This document shows, in pieces, positions 30,501 to 43,203 of a stretch of DNA of 64,000 bases (positions are counted from its first letter, which is position 1; each line of letters starts with the position of its first letter). The stretch comes from Owenia fusiformis (taxonomy: Eukaryota; Annelida; Polychaeta; Sabellida; Oweniidae). The stretch covers positions 14,430,932 to 14,494,931 of the forward strand of contig CAIIXF020000012.1 of NCBI GenBank assembly GCA_903813345.2, in the 5' to 3' direction. Made by a program: the position numbers and the translations under genes. The notes under the pieces are model-generated. The model was given only the letters and a program-made list of their open reading frames with translations. It had not been told where the DNA came from and searched no databases.

Positions 30501-33290
30501 TTCGGTCAAGCCAAGTAACTTAGTCAACATTCGATATTCGTATGTTCATCAGTATTTACTAAGAATGGTGCCACAATTGAAGTAAACCTCTGATTAATTA
30601 TTTTCAATAAACCTATCAGCAAACGCGAAAATGATAATTTTGATGTTCTGTTACATATTGGTGAAGCAATCTTTGGGATATGACCTAAATTTCTGATTTT
30701 CTACTGTGTCCCTGTATACCCCTACTTCAAAAGAAGTATGTTAGTTGTCATTTTTCATTATGAACCAACCATAAATGTATTTTACTTGTTTACATACAGA
30801 ATGAACTTTCTGTTTTTAAATATTGCAAGATGGTACTGCATTTATTTGTTCATGATACGGAGGAAACAAATGCGTGTCAATTTACACTGTAATATCCTAC
30901 ATACTTATATTTCAAGAGTAGTATTGAACAATAATCAAGAAAATCCATGTTTTCAAATGGATTCATCCTTGTCAAAGAACGTAAATGAGGATATGCGGAT
31001 TGAAAAACTAACAACATGTTTCAAGTTCTTACAATTCTTGGTTAAAACAAATAATTTGAAAGTTGTGATTTCGAATGTAATATCCTACTCAATGAAATTT
31101 GTTAATATTTGTGAATTTTTTCTTTCGGAATGCACATTGCTGGATCACAGAACCTTGCCTTGTTCGAAATGCACGAAAAGTGTATTGTTAATACTTGACG
31201 TCGTTCGGATATTTGGATGTGATTGACGTTTTCGTTAATATCCTACCACTGTAACTTCCAACTTAATTTTTGGAAGCCAAATGTGATAGTCACGAATTGA
31301 TATTTAAGTCACACGTTTATGCATACATCATGTGTGTACATTAACTGTCGAATACATGCCGACTTACATTTTTAGAAATATCCACAGTTAACTCAAATCA
31401 TCAATTCTAGAAACGGTTTATCATATAACCTGGTGAGTTTAATGTTTCATTTTAATTTATAATTATGGTATCAGATTTGAGTATGATATAAGTCGTGGCT
31501 TAAACAAAGCAATAAAATTACGTGAAACCTTTTGTGAAAATTCGAACGATTTTTCAAGAATCCTCCTTCAAAGTGTTACTAAAGTGCTCCCCGGGAGTGG
31601 AAATTTCGTCTTGTGTAATCAAAATAATAGCGGGTGGTTTGAATTTTTGTTTGAGTTTATTGCTTACATCTATAAATTTAAAAACATATCGCCTAATTGA
31701 GAGCTACGTGCAGATTTTGGCGATCTATCATTATAAAAGGCTAAATATTGTGCAAAAACAGGAGTTGACACGCTTTCATTTGGAAATGAAATTTCCTACA
31801 TAATCGTCGACTCATGTTTAAAAGTCATGAAAACAAGGTTGAACACAAAACATTGACCCAGTTACTGTCTATTTAGCATGGGATCACTAAGGGAAATATT
31901 ATTAATGACTTAAATCGTTTACGGTAAAGTTGTATTCCAAGAAACTTATCAATTTAGAAATGCAAAATGTTCAATTTTGTTTTTCAATTATAAAAAATGG
32001 CACCTGTAGAGAACAACGTTTTCAAAATTATTTAAAACAGAGATATTTACATATGTAACATTGATTGGCATGTGTCAGGGAGTAAATAAGAAGAATGTGC
32101 ATTTGATTCTATATCTTGTTCCCAAAGGAGCGGTATATCTTAACTACTTTTATCATCCCGAACTCAAACATTTCGAATACTTATTTCGAGAACGCTTTGT
32201 TGAGAATGGATTTGAGATGTACTCATCTTAATAACCACCTCACAAATTATTTTGGAAATCAAAGATGTACGATTTTTGAGATTTTTATTTTCGAATGTTA
32301 TCTTAGTTACTTGACTTGACTGATTATCTAAAATGCATACGATGTAGCTAGATGGTGTGTTGCCCGTTACAAATTAAATTAAACATTTTAAGACATAATT
32401 CTGAACAAATCTAGTCTATCATAGGTCGACGACATCGCCCAGGCCCATGTGTTCTGTGATTTAATATGTATGTTCATACTTTTATGAGCTTTTTAAAACA
32501 AAAAATGGCACATTATATTTTGGGAGGCTCATATTCACAGAAAAGTGTTGACCATTGTTGCTCGATTTATAGCTAAAGCATTGACTTGTGTTCATTGGTC
32601 TTGCGCCTTTTTTAAAAGATTATCTAAGAAGCATATTGGTTCAAAAGTCCTAAAAGACCTAACAAATTTTACCATACCTTGCGCCGATCCATTAGGCAAT
32701 TCAATAGTAAACCTTCTCTTGAAAAAATTAAATCATCCAAATTTGCTGAATATTCTCCCCCTCCGTCCCATTTTTTCGATCACCGGGCGTTGTTATAGAG
32801 ATTTCAAATGTTTCATAATATTTAAAGAATAAATAGCTCATTGGCTAGCATGTCAAGATTGCCCCATTCTTTTTGCCATGACTAAAAAATTCGTGTATAT
32901 TTTTGAACCTACCTCGTCTGTTTGCTATTAACAAAGGTTTCCGCTAACCACTTAAGGCACCTACTCCTGCAAGATTCCTACTATATATATGGTGATAAAA
33001 TGCAAAAAAACTAAATAGTAGTAAGTACCTACGCAAGATAACAAGTGTCCAATAAGAACGTGCTCATTACATTTTGCACACGTTAACTATATACAAGGTG
33101 ACAAAAAAGCCACCCATCAATTTTAACTGGAATAACTCTCAGTGATCATTGGACATTCGTGAATGGTTTTGTATGGATAGAGTGTTCAATGCACGAACGA
33201 TTGTAGTTGTATAGTATCAACAACTTTGGGATTTCCGTATTCGTCTGCTCTCTTTTAAGAAGTGAAGTCGAACGAATATGCAAAGGGTAA
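30501..33290. other. AT-rich non-coding DNA
   Basis: Several ORFs of 60-160 codons occur, but they are AT-rich with no recognisable domain, no repeated family and no splice-linked neighbours. They are judged random. The only structure seen is the stray copy of the 42-bp unit near 32.33 kb and a recurring 'aatatcctac' phrase between 30.88 and 31.25 kb. Confidence 0.5.
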
Positions 33291-33295
33291 CCCTT

Positions 33296-33440
33296 TTTCT
33301 ATTTTGTTTTAGAAAACACATCAGACATTTATTTTGTTCTTGGTATTAGTAAATGCTATTTTGTTCCGACAAAGATATTTTATTTCATTCTCAATTGCAA
33401 TAAAAAAACAACAACAAATGTTAACAAAACCAGTTATGTA
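33296..33440 (+). repeat. Dispersed repeat, uninterrupted copy
   Basis: The phrase 'cacatcagacatttattttg', then 'ttcttggtatta', 'gctattttgttccgac', 'attttatttcattctc' and 'atgttaacaaaaccagttat' is also found at 34610-35045. There it is split by a foldback insertion. This copy is the empty-site paralogue. Confidence 0.65.
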
Positions 33441-33592
33441 AAATAAATATAAATATGGTGGGCCAAAATACACCTACATACACCAAATGTTGCAGTTATG
33501 TAGTGCAGGGGGTTCTAAGTAATAACAAGAGTATTATAACGTAATAAGTTTTTCAAATTGGATTATATTTGATCTAAAAGAGGAGTTCAATT

Positions 33593-33890
33593 AGTCCGCC
33601 ACCACTGGCGGATTAGGGGGGGGGGGCTTTTTTCAAAAAAAATGTTGGGCCAAAAAAGGCCTTCAAGCCCCAAAAAGTGGGCCTTTTTGGTCATCACTGG
33701 GCCTTTTAAGGCCTTATTTTTTAATTTCAGGCCAAATTTGGAAGAAAATGAGCCTCAAAATTTCAAAATTTGGGCCCACTTTTTGGTTTCAGGGGCCCAA
33801 AATTTTTTTCCGCGCGGACGTTTTTTTCTCTGACTTGAAATTTGGGCCCCCCCCCTTGTTGATTCCCAGATCCGCCCCTGGCCACCCTCT
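33593..33890. mobile_element. MITE with G/C-run termini, ~298 bp
   Basis: The left end 'ccactggcggattagggg' plus a long G run is mirrored by the right end, a C run plus 'gattcccagatccgcccctg'. The interior is rich in GGCC and AAAA/TTTT. There is no ORF of interest; the 63-codon frame inside follows the repeats. Non-autonomous DNA transposons with such GGCGGAT...GGGGG ends are common in invertebrates. Confidence 0.5.
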
Positions 33891-34014
33891 TTGATAATAG
33901 CTTTTAGTCTTGGTCGCCTTGCTGATATAACAGTGACAATGAAATGCTAGCTAAGTTTCTTTCAACTTGTCTTAATTACTACAAACAGTTAACCTGAAAA
34001 TGCATAGACAAGAC

Positions 34015-34310
34015 TTTACAGACAAGATTTTAGGACGGAAAATCAAAAATTGCTGCCTTAACATTTATCCAGAATGCCGAAAAACTAATCAGATGTAGAT
34101 TTTTATACTAAAAATCATCACTGAAAATTTGAAATTGATCCGTGAAATGGTTATCCTAAAAATGAGTAGACAGTCGGACTTTACCGACACAATTTTAGGA
34201 CGGAAAAACCAAAATGGCCAGCTTAAAGAATGGGTATCGATATGGCGAACTTTTTGAACGCACGTTTCTCTTAAATCAGTCACCAAAAATTTCTGAAAAT
34301 CGTACAAATT
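34015..34310 (-). repeat. Relatives of the 162-bp satellite, inverted
   Basis: Read on the minus strand, the segment shows the satellite phrases 'ttttccgtcctaaaat', 'tttcagtgatgatttt', 'gattagtttttcggcattct' and 'ggataaatgttaaggc', about two units at reduced identity. A further inverted unit is at 39560-39725. Confidence 0.65.
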
Positions 34311-34609
34311 GTCAATTTAATGGCCATCTTTTGAATGGTTGTAATGATCTGATAGATCGGTAGATATTGATTGGTTATTGGTTATTGATGTGAGTCTATA
34401 GAATAATATATATGACAAGCACTAGATGATGGTGTTTGCTCATGGTGTATATTTCTACAACTGATGAACCAGGATGTCTCCTGGTAGGATGATACATATG
34501 GGTACATGTGGTCAGTGGTCAGTTAGTACAACATATGGTATTATATAAATGAGGCCATTACAATGGTAACAATATAATTTGAAATACTTGTAAATATACA
34601 TTATTTCAT

Positions 34610-35045
34610 CTATATTGTTTTAAAAAACACATCAAACACTTGTTTTGTTCTTGGTATCATGTTTCCAGAGTGAACTGAAACATCTTTCCGAGCCTCATTG
34701 GAACAAAACGACATAAACACAACATGTTTAGGTCTCTCAATATTGTAATTGTACAAAGGAAATTTTGTTTGATTTTAAAAAAGTATCTTTTTAATGAAAT
34801 AAAAGGTTTTTCTTGATTTTTATCTATTTTGGGGGAATTTTGTTTTAATTTTTTGAATACTTTTTTAAAATCAACCGAAAATTCCTTTGTGTAACTTTAA
34901 TATTGAGAGGTCTAAAAACAAGTTGTATATGCTATTTTGTTCCAACAAGGTTCGGAAAGACATTTTATTTCATTCTCAAGAATTGGTAGAAAGGAGCAAA
35001 AACAATTGCACTAAAAAAACAAAAAATGTTAACAAAAACAGTTAT
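34610..35045. mobile_element. Foldback element inserted in a dispersed repeat
   Basis: Arms from about 34667 to 34795 and 34855 to 34985 are inverted copies ('atctttccgagcctcattgg', 'ggtctctcaatatt', 'tacaaaggaaattttg', 'ttgattttaaaaaagta' pair with their complements on the right). The outer flanks match 33296-33440, which lacks the insert. No ORF. Confidence 0.6.
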
Positions 35046-35179
35046 ATAAAATATTCCTAAATAATTTTCGCATTAAATTGTCGTCAATCAGTCAACATTA
35101 CATAAAATACCATGTTTTTATCGCACCCTCGGGTGCTATATTGTAATCAGTTTGCCGGGCGAGCGAGCGGTTGAGCGGG

Positions 35180-35310
35180 CGGGCGTCCCGAATAATCTTG
35201 TCTACAGGTTTCCAGCCAAACGGTTTGAGGCATTCATTTGAAATTCTCAGGGATGTTTCTACCTATGAAAGTTTAGAACTGATTAGTTTTTCGGCATTCT
35301 GGTTAAATGT
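35180..35310 (+). repeat. Single diverged unit of the 162-bp satellite
   Basis: 'aatcttgtctacaggtttcc', 'agccaaacggtttgagg', 'ctcagggatgtttctaccta' and 'gaactgattagtttttcgg' match the array at 37.75-39.1 kb. It lies 2.4 kb before the array. Confidence 0.75.
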
Positions 35311-37750
35311 TAAAGTGCCTGATAAACTATAAAATGCGCATGCGTCCAGGTGTTGATAAACTATAAATAGCGAAAACCCAGGGTTTGTCATCACAAGGTA
35401 AGCCAGGACGTGTTGAGCGAACATCTAGTGTTGATATTGAATTTACATGTAGCCAGATAAGTTTCCTTATTGAAATTACATATAGTTATTAGCAATACTT
35501 TGTAGGTGATAATTAATAAAATATGCGTATATATGAGAGAAATTGGCCATTTCGAACCTGTTGAAAGTTTGTGGCTCTCGGCTACACCGGGGAATTTACT
35601 TCCATGAGTACAGACACAAATGTGGGGCTCCCCAAAAGGTACGCGAGAATGTGACCTGGCATCAAATGTACGACTAAATGCTTCTATCGAGTAGATAAAA
35701 GAACGAATACGACAATAAGTTATTGCAAACGACAATTCCGAGCATTCATCTCACTGAAGTATTTTGAAGTGAAGAAAATATGATTTTTGTTTTGAAACAT
35801 GGATTCAGATGAACGTAACTTCATTCTGACAACTAATCAAAACTGAACAAAATTGATTATACGTAACAGACAATTTATTGTTTTACAATGTTTTGATCGG
35901 CTAAACGAATGAAACCAAGAAATTATGACATGTAAAATGGCAATTTTGAAATGTAAAATTTAAAAGTGACAAACACAACCTCCATATCCACTCTTTATGA
36001 GCCCTAATATGTACATGCAGCAGTGGTAGTGTACAGCTTATTATCACACTACTGGGCTTTGTATTCTAAAGCTTGTTGTTTTTAATAACACTGTTCACTC
36101 GACGTAAATGTTTTGTGTGTGCGCAGTCAACGATAATCATTGTTTTCACACCATCCCTGTACTGGCACACTTAGTTGTAGTTTAATTAACAGCCACCAGT
36201 GGAGCTGTTGGTGTCCAGTTGAACATCTTATCACTAATAGGGTAATTACCACTCCAGCTTTCATGGTAATTAAATATCCCTTTCAGACACTGCCTTGGCC
36301 TTAATCAACATGTTTGAAATGCAGTTCTTGCAGGGAGAATAGTACATGCATAATTCTATCATTATAAAGTCCATAGATTTAATAAGTATCAACAGCTAAA
36401 AATCTTGAGGAATAGCCTCCAAATTAATAATAATGTAATCTATCATTTTGAAGATAATGTTTTGCAAGGGATACTTGGAATTCCTCTGTTTACATGGAGA
36501 TGAGGGGTTGAAATGAGTTTACTGTTTCAACACAGAATGATCAAAATTTAATGACTTTATAACCCCTCAATTAGTACAAGTCATAAACTGATTAAACAAG
36601 AGATGCACTTGTACAGACAATGGACTTTTCAGAATTCTGTTAGAATATGAGAAATATTAATAATCGTTTATTGTTCTTGCCTTGCCATTTGTTTTTACAA
36701 AAACAAGTTGGTCTTTCATAAATAATTGATTTCTTTTTGGATGTATAAGTTGATAAAGCAATTTCAAGAATGCCATAACTATTGTTTTTTGAAAAAAGTT
36801 TGCTTAATATAAACATGGATCCCATGAATGTTTCATAGCATTATAACATCTAACATTTTACTTGGGATGCTTGTCTGGATCATTGTGGTCCAGGCCAGAT
36901 TAATTCATGTTGAATCAATTCACATGATTTTGCAGTGTACTTTTTACTATTTTTTTTTTATACACAAAGCTACAACAGAGATGATCTAATGCTTTTCTAT
37001 GTTTTTGTTTATCTCTGTCTTGGCTATCCATTTTTCTGGTTAATAGTAATAGTTACTGTTAGATATTACGTAAAATGCATATCTGGTTGTTTGAGGGTGT
37101 GTAATTTAGATGTAAAATTCTCATATGAAAACCATGTAAAACCTAACGAAATTTACCTTTTCATGATCAGAAGATGTAACATTTAAAGTTAGTACAATTT
37201 TTATAGTGTTTTAGCTGGTTTTAGTGAACTTATTCAAGGTTAAAGTTGGTGCACATCAAGATAATTGGAGAAAGTTCCTTAATGATCTATCAAGGGTTAA
37301 AACTTACATAAGTATTGAACCACAAGCCATATGTCAGATATATATTAAAGATAACTAACATGAACTATTCATGACCCAGTACAACTTCTAGAAGAGGCAA
37401 ATAGTACATCTAGGATAGTTGGAAAATCAAAATACAATACTATGATACAAGATGAGAAACAGTGGCAGCCATTTTGATGCTACTTGTTGCTTAGCAATAG
37501 CAGCAGGATGAGGGCTAGCCAAGATCAGTAGCTAGGTATCAGGTTTCCTGCTACACACTGACTAAGTGTAATCCTAAAGGCCTGGCCAGGGATGGTGTGT
37601 TTTATCCCGGTTATATGACCTCGGCAATTATAACAAAACCGTACTAAACGAAAAAACGCAAATAAGAGAAAGCTTTCACACACATATAAAAAATGAACTA
37701 GTCTAATCCGCCAGTATAAACTCTGTTATATACGTAGCCAGGTCGGGCGC
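35311..37750. other. Non-coding DNA, no gene recognised
   Basis: No repeat family, conserved ORF or splice-linked coding block is seen. Short AT-rich ORFs at 35391-35735 (minus) and 36935-37186 (plus) have no recognisable features. Confidence 0.45.
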
Positions 37751-37754
37751 ACAC

Positions 37755-39110
37755 TTTAAGGCGGCCATTTTGGATTTTCCGTCCTAAAATCTTGTCTGTC
37801 AAGGCTTGTCTACAGGTTTCCAGCCAAACCGTTTGAGGGATTCATTTGAAATTTTCAGGGATGTTTCTACCTATGAAAGTTTAGAACTGATTAGATTTTC
37901 GGCATTCTGGGTAAATGTTAAGACGGCCATTTTGGATTTTCCATCCTAAAATCTTGTCTGTCAAGGCTTGTCTACAGGTTTCCAGCCAAACCGTTTGAGG
38001 GATTCATTTGAAATTCTCAGGGATGTTTGTACCTATGAAAGTTTAGAACTGATTAGTTTTTGGCATTCTGGGTAAATGTTAAGGCGGCCATTTTGGATTT
38101 TCCGTCCTAAAATCTTGTCTGTCAAGGCTTGTCAACAGGTTTCCAGTCAAACCGTTTAAGGGATTCATTTGAAATTTTCAGGGATGTTTTTGCCTATAAA
38201 AGTTTAGAACTGATTAGTTTTTCGGCATTCTGGGTTAATGTTAAGGCGGCCATTTTGGATTTTCCGTCCTAAAATCTTGTCTGTCAAGGCTTGTTCACAG
38301 GTTTCCAGCCAAACCATTTGAGGGATTCATTTGAAATTCTCAGGGATGTTTCTACCTATGAAAGTTTAGAATTGATTAGTTTTTCGGCATTCTGGGTAAA
38401 TGTTAAGGCGGCCATTTTGGATTTTCCGTCCCAAAATCTTGTCTGTTTAAGGCTTGTCTACAGGTTTCCAGCCAAACCGTTTTGAGGGATTCATTTGAAA
38501 TTCTAAGGGTTGTTTCTACCCATGAAAGTTTAGAATTGATTAGTTTTTCGGCATTCTGGGTAAATCTTAAGGTGGCCATTTTGGAATTTCCGTCCTAAAA
38601 TCTTGTCTGGCAAGGCTTGTCTACAGGTTTCCAGCCAAACCGTTTGAGGGATTCATTTGAAATTCTCAGGGATGTTTCTACCTATGAAAGTTTAGAACTG
38701 ATTAGTTTTTTGGCATTCTAGGTAAATGTTAAGGCGGCCATTTTGGATTTTCCGTCCTAAAATCTTCTCTGTCAAGGCTTGTCTACAGGTTTCCAGCCAA
38801 ACCGTTTGAGGGTTTCATTTGAAATTCTCAGGGATGTTTGTACCTATGAAAGTTTAGAACTGATTAGTTTTTCGACATTCTGGATAAATGTTAAGACGGC
38901 CATTTTGGAATTTCCGTTCTAAAATCTTGTCTGTCAAGGCTTGTCTACAGGTTTCCAGCCAAACCGTTTGAGGGATTCATTTGAAATTCTCAGGGATGTT
39001 TCTACCTATAAAAGTTTAGAACTGATTAGTTTTTCTGCATTCTTGGTAAATGTTAAGGCGGCCATTTTGGATTTTTCGTCCTAAAATCGTGTCTGTGAAG
39101 GCTTGTTTTA
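37755..39110 (+). repeat. Satellite array, ~162-bp unit, about 8 copies
   Basis: The phrase 'ggcggccattttggattttc' or a close variant recurs at about 37761, 37922, 38084, 38246, 38409, 38572, 38734, 38897 and 39058, giving a period of about 162 bp. The unit also contains 'cttgtctacaggtttccagc', 'tcatttgaaattctcaggga' and 'gaactgattagtttttcggc'. Units differ by a few substitutions and one-base indels. The period is a multiple of three but stops interrupt all frames, so it is not protein coding. Relatives lie on both strands between 34.0 and 40.1 kb. Confidence 0.92.
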
Positions 39111-39294
39111 AAAAATAAAAAATAATTTCCTATCGAGAGCAATGTTAGATTATAACATTTTTTTAGAAATAACTAAACGGTCAATCTTTCCAATTTTCAC
39201 ATTTTTGTAATACATCAGTATATCTTTTACCAGGATTTTTTTCAGGAAAATCTGAATTGTAGAAAAAAAGCTGATACACTGTGAAGTAATACCT

Positions 39295-40075
39295 TAAAAC
39301 GTGTCTCTTGAGGGTTGTTTACAGGTTTCATGGACTCATCCTAAAATTTTAGAGATGTTTCTATGGAAAGTTTAGAACTGATTAGTTTTTAGGCAGTCTG
39401 GGTAAAGTTAAGGTGGCCATTTTGAATTTTCCATCCCAAAAAGTGTATTCTGTTCAAGGGTGCGATTCTGTTCACCGTGTGGCTTATTTATTTACAGAAT
39501 GTTTTCATTGATTGGTTTAAGAGAAAAACATTATTGAATTCAGTTCTCCATATCGATACCCATCCTTTACCCAAAATGCCAAAAATTAGTCATTTCTAGA
39601 TTTTCATACTAAGAATAATCCCTGAAAATTTGAAATTGATCTACCAAACGGTTCACCTGAAAACGCGTAGACAAGACTTTACAGACAAGATTTAAGGATG
39701 GAAAAATCCAAAATGGCCGACAATAAAGAGTGATTATGAGTTTTTGCTAATTTCTTTTTACAAAATTATCGCATACTGTTACCAATAACATAGGCTTATA
39801 CAATAAAGTACACCTGAAATTATTTATTAAGCTACTAAATAGTTATAGTATGAAAACTCAAAAACACCATTCAAAATGATACAAAGTATTATCGCGCGCT
39901 GACTTTTCTTAAGACATTCGAAATGGCTGCCATGACTGAGCTAACAGGTCCAAAACCTAATCAGATGAAGAATGAAGTGAACTGAAAAAATGTTAAAGTT
40001 TTAAAAGCAACTGTGAAGCCGTTTTTCTTAAAGTTTGCAGACAAGGATTTTAGCATTTGACTTCAAAATGGCCTA
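39295..40075. repeat. Diverged relatives of the 162-bp satellite
   Basis: 39300-39440 is a plus-strand relative ('gaactgattagtttttaggc'). 39560-39725 is an inverted unit ('gaaaatttgaaattgatcta', 'agacaagactttacagacaa'). 39905-40070 is an older inverted one ('tttgcagacaaggattttag'). They are increasingly diverged away from the array. Confidence 0.6.
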
Positions 40076-40439
40076 CAGGAATTAGGTATCGAGTTAGTTT
40101 TTCCAGATTCAAATATAGTTGGCGAATCCTTCATGTAATACGAGTTCATATTTGTAATGCTGTTGAGATTCGAACACATTTGCTGAAGGAAAATGACATA
40201 CAGAAAATATGCAGAAAAACATCCTTCATTATAATGATATACACTAAGTTGGCGAATCCTAATTTGAGATCATGTTTGTATTGAGATATATTAGGACACA
40301 TTTGCTGCAATGATATGAGTAACCATAATGAGATTTATATTTGGATTCAAATTGACTTTCAAACAGAAATTATATATAGAAGGTACAGATCAGTCACATG
40401 CTTTAGTCATGGGAGACTATGGCGCGAACCTCTTTCCCT

Positions 40440-40690
40440 ACTCATAGTACTATATCTTTGTTTCCAGGACCCTATAGGCAGAGGCAGCAGCTCCCCACAC
40501 TCCAATTAGAATGCAGATGCTTTCTTTTTTATTTTTCTTCTAATATATAATTGTGTATAAACCATGTTTACAAATTGTAATTACTACATTGAGGGACACC
40601 TATAATGCCACTGGCGATTGGGTCCCTCATGTATGATATGTACTTATAATGATTAATGGCAATAAAATCTCTTGATGAAAAAAACACAAA
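40440..40690 (+). mobile_element. LINE 3' end (possible)
   Basis: A short frame ends 'FQDPIGRGSSSPHSN' at 40509. It is followed by a ~170-bp tail with 'gcgattgggtccctcatg' and AATAAAATCTCTTGATGAAAA. A short 3' UTR ending in a low-complexity A-rich stretch is the style of CR1/L2-type LINEs. The rest of the element is absent. Assignment is tentative. Confidence 0.4.
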
Positions 40691-40808
40691 AATTATGAAT
40701 CCCAATATGAGATCATATTTGTATTGAGATTCAAGCTCACATTTTGCTAGTGGCTGAGTTTGAATCCCAATCCCAATACCAATATGCAGCCAACTTTACC
40801 CACCGATT

Positions 40809-42000
40809 AATTTTTTTTATTTTTTTATTATTATTTATTTATTTATAAAAATAGATGTATATGGGGTAATATAGTAAATACAAGAGAGCATATTCAAGTG
40901 CTAATCACCATTTTGGCATTATAAGCACTCTAGCCAAGCGGGGAAAAAGATGAAGAGGGGTGGAAGGGGGGGGGGGTCTGAGCTGGGCTGGGACTGGGGG
41001 AAATACAGGGCAGAGGGACAATGTAATTTATATTTGCAAGACAAGGCAGGGTACAATAGGTTCTAAGATAGTCTTCTTCAGTCTTGTTCAATATGGGGTA
41101 AGCCATCTCTTAATAAAGGCAGAAGTCAGAGTAAAGATTTTTGTGTTTTCATCCTTGCTAAAATTATGATTGCCAAAGGCTAGGTATTCTAAAAGTGTGG
41201 ATTGGTTAGTGGGGATCAAAGGAGTTTCAGTATAGAGAGTATTGAAAAAGATGGTTCTTGCATTTTCATTCAGAGGGCAGTGAAAAAAGAAGTGTTTTGG
41301 AGTTTCGGGTAGACCACAAGAACAATTAGGAGAGCTGATGAAGGTGTAATTGTGGGCAAAGAGTTGAGCCCTGAAGAGCAGGTCTACCCTAAACCTATTT
41401 ATAAGTGTTTCTTCATTTCTAGAAATATTTAGCATTGAGGTAGGGATTATGTTTATGTCAAGGTTGAGAAGGTGCTTGCGATTGTTGTTCTTAAAGGCAA
41501 TGAGGGTTTTACTTGTTTGAATTAATTTGGTACAGATAGCCAATGGGAGATTGCATTTGGTATGCAGGAGTTCAGGTATTTAGTAGTGGCATGGTTGGGT
41601 AGCCTAAAGGGGCGAGTATGTCGTAGTTCTCTTTGAGTATCACATCGAAACTTATCAAAAATATCGTTTATGTATGGTGGAGATGTACCTTTACTAACAT
41701 TGAACATGAAGTTGTTAATTTGGAGTTTTCGTCTAGTTTCTAGGCTTGGCCAATTTAATATGTTAAGAACTTTAGTTGTCCTGGTTCCTGGTAGACAACC
41801 TGAACAGATAAGAGCACATTGATAGTAGGCACTATTTAGATATCCAAGTAAATACTTGGAAGATGAGTCAAAAAGAAGTGATCCATTGTCAAAGTGTGGG
41901 AGAATGTAGGACTTAAAAAGTGTTTCCAAGTGAGAAGATGTCAGTTTAGATTTGAGGGCTTTAAGGGGATTTGTGAGTTTGGTAATTTTATTTCGAAGAC
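40809..42000 (-). mobile_element. 5'-truncated LINE, minus strand
   Basis: The minus strand reads from about 42000 into RT thumb/C-terminal coding sequence, a UTR of about 250 bp and an A-rich tail (T/A-rich 40809-40850 on the plus strand). Upstream RT palm is missing. The 5' truncation lies next to the foldback element starting at 42028. Confidence 0.7.
41088..41990 (-). pseudogene. LINE ORF2 C-terminal region, frameshifted
   Basis: The minus-strand frame begins with 'NKITKLTNPLKALKS' and 'LFKSYILPHFDNGSLLFDS', a phrase characteristic of Jockey/CR1-type LINEs after the RT catalytic site. It continues in ORF 41929-41522. After a frame change near 41530 it goes on to 41088 with a C-terminal knuckle 'CSCGLPETPKHFFFHCP'. 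There are no RT catalytic residues left, so this is a dead 3' fragment. Confidence 0.75.
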
Positions 42001-42027
42001 CTACCGATTAATAATACCTTGTATGTG

Positions 42028-42768
42028 TCATAAAAGACCACGTGCAGTATGGCAAGTGATTTTAGACGGTCATATCTTTCACCATGAGTACTTTCTGGGC
42101 ATAAATACAGTGGTTTTTATTAAAACAATATGTTTCCTTTCAAGTGAAGTACCCATGATGATAAAAATATCAATCGAACAGTTCGAAAAATTATAAATAG
42201 GGACCCCATGTCAACATTTTTTCCCAAAATATTGAACCATTTTACTAAAAAGAGGATCTCCTTTTTCTGATTTTTATTGCATGAAAAGATTATTCAACAA
42301 GGGGTCTAAAACATCTTCAAAAATATAATGGTATTGAAAGTCTAGTTTTGAAGATATCAGTATTCGATGACTAAAGTGATGCTGAAAACAATGGATAGCA
42401 CGAGTTTTCCCTACGGGAAAATAACATGGGATATGTGGTTTTTAACGTTAACCCATTTCAATACACATCCCCTTTTCAGAAATTGTTAATAAAGTGTAGA
42501 AGAAACTTTCGATATATTTAAATTGAGAAAAACAAGATCCTCTTTTTAGAAAGTAAGCCTAACATTTTTTAAAAAGTGCCAAGGTGGGGCCCTAATCCAT
42601 AATTTTTCAGAGAGTTGGATTGATATTTTACTTTTACGGGGACTTCACTTGAAAGAAAACATATTGTTTTAATAAAAACCATTGTATTTATGCCCAGAAA
42701 ATACTCATGGTGAAAGATATGACTGTCTAAAATCACTTGCCATACTGCACATGGACCTTTCACTACAC
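42028..42768. mobile_element. Foldback/MITE, ~741 bp with ~235-bp arms
   Basis: The left arm 42028-42260 ('gtgcagtatggcaagtgatt', 'catatctttcaccatgagta', 'acaatatgtttcctttcaag') is repeated in reverse at 42540-42768. The imperfect arms enclose a spacer. Copies of the spacer's 42240-42525 sequence flank the LINE at 2384-4280, so the family is dispersed. The matching ORFs on both arms are mirror products, not genes. Confidence 0.75.
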
Positions 42769-42879
42769 AACCTGTTTAGTTTAATTTATTACAACATTGA
42801 TTTGTTAGCCATTAGTCTTAAACCACTTTTAATGATTATAGATTTCGGTGTAAGTAAACTGGCCATGGAATATATAAGG

Positions 42880-43190
42880 GTTATGTACTGGGAGGTTTTG
42901 AATATACCCTATATCCAAAACCGTCCGTACATAACTAGTGTATCTCATACTTGAGTGGGTTTAGGGTAGATATAACCTTTTCCACCTTTTCAAATGACAA
43001 GATAGGCCTCTAGTAAAAGCACAATTTATATTTAACATTTCGTAATATTCTTTTTGATGGATATATTATATCTGCCCGCATTTGGCCTGGAGCGGGACAT
43101 ATACAATATATCCTGCCCGCTCCTCAGATATGATATATATTCCCAGGTGATATCTACCCCAAACCCACTTTAGTATGAGATACGTTTATA
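42880..43190. repeat. Two nested or adjacent hairpins with CCCGC cores
   Basis: First, 'gttatgtactgggaggtttt' pairs with 'caaaaccgtccgtacataac' (42880-42935). Second, 'gtatctcatacttgagtggg' with 'tttagggtagata' pairs with 'atctaccccaaacccacttt' and 'agtatgagatac' (42940-43182). Its centre holds an inner palindrome of ATATCTGCCCGC and GCGGGACATATAC. Same architecture as the 28.8-30.3 kb hairpins. Confidence 0.65.
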
Positions 43191-43203
43191 TACCTCTCGG
43201 CTA

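Noticed and set aside
30738-31226. 162-codon plus-strand ORF
   Set aside because: AT-rich, no domain, composition like its surroundings and no adjoining coding signal. Chance ORF.
37755-39110. CRISPR-like array
   Set aside because: Units are continuous 162-bp satellite monomers with no distinct spacers, in a eukaryotic genome.
42569-42763. ORF sharing a phrase with the frame at 41894-42196
   Set aside because: The similarity comes from the inverted arms of the foldback element, not from homologous genes.
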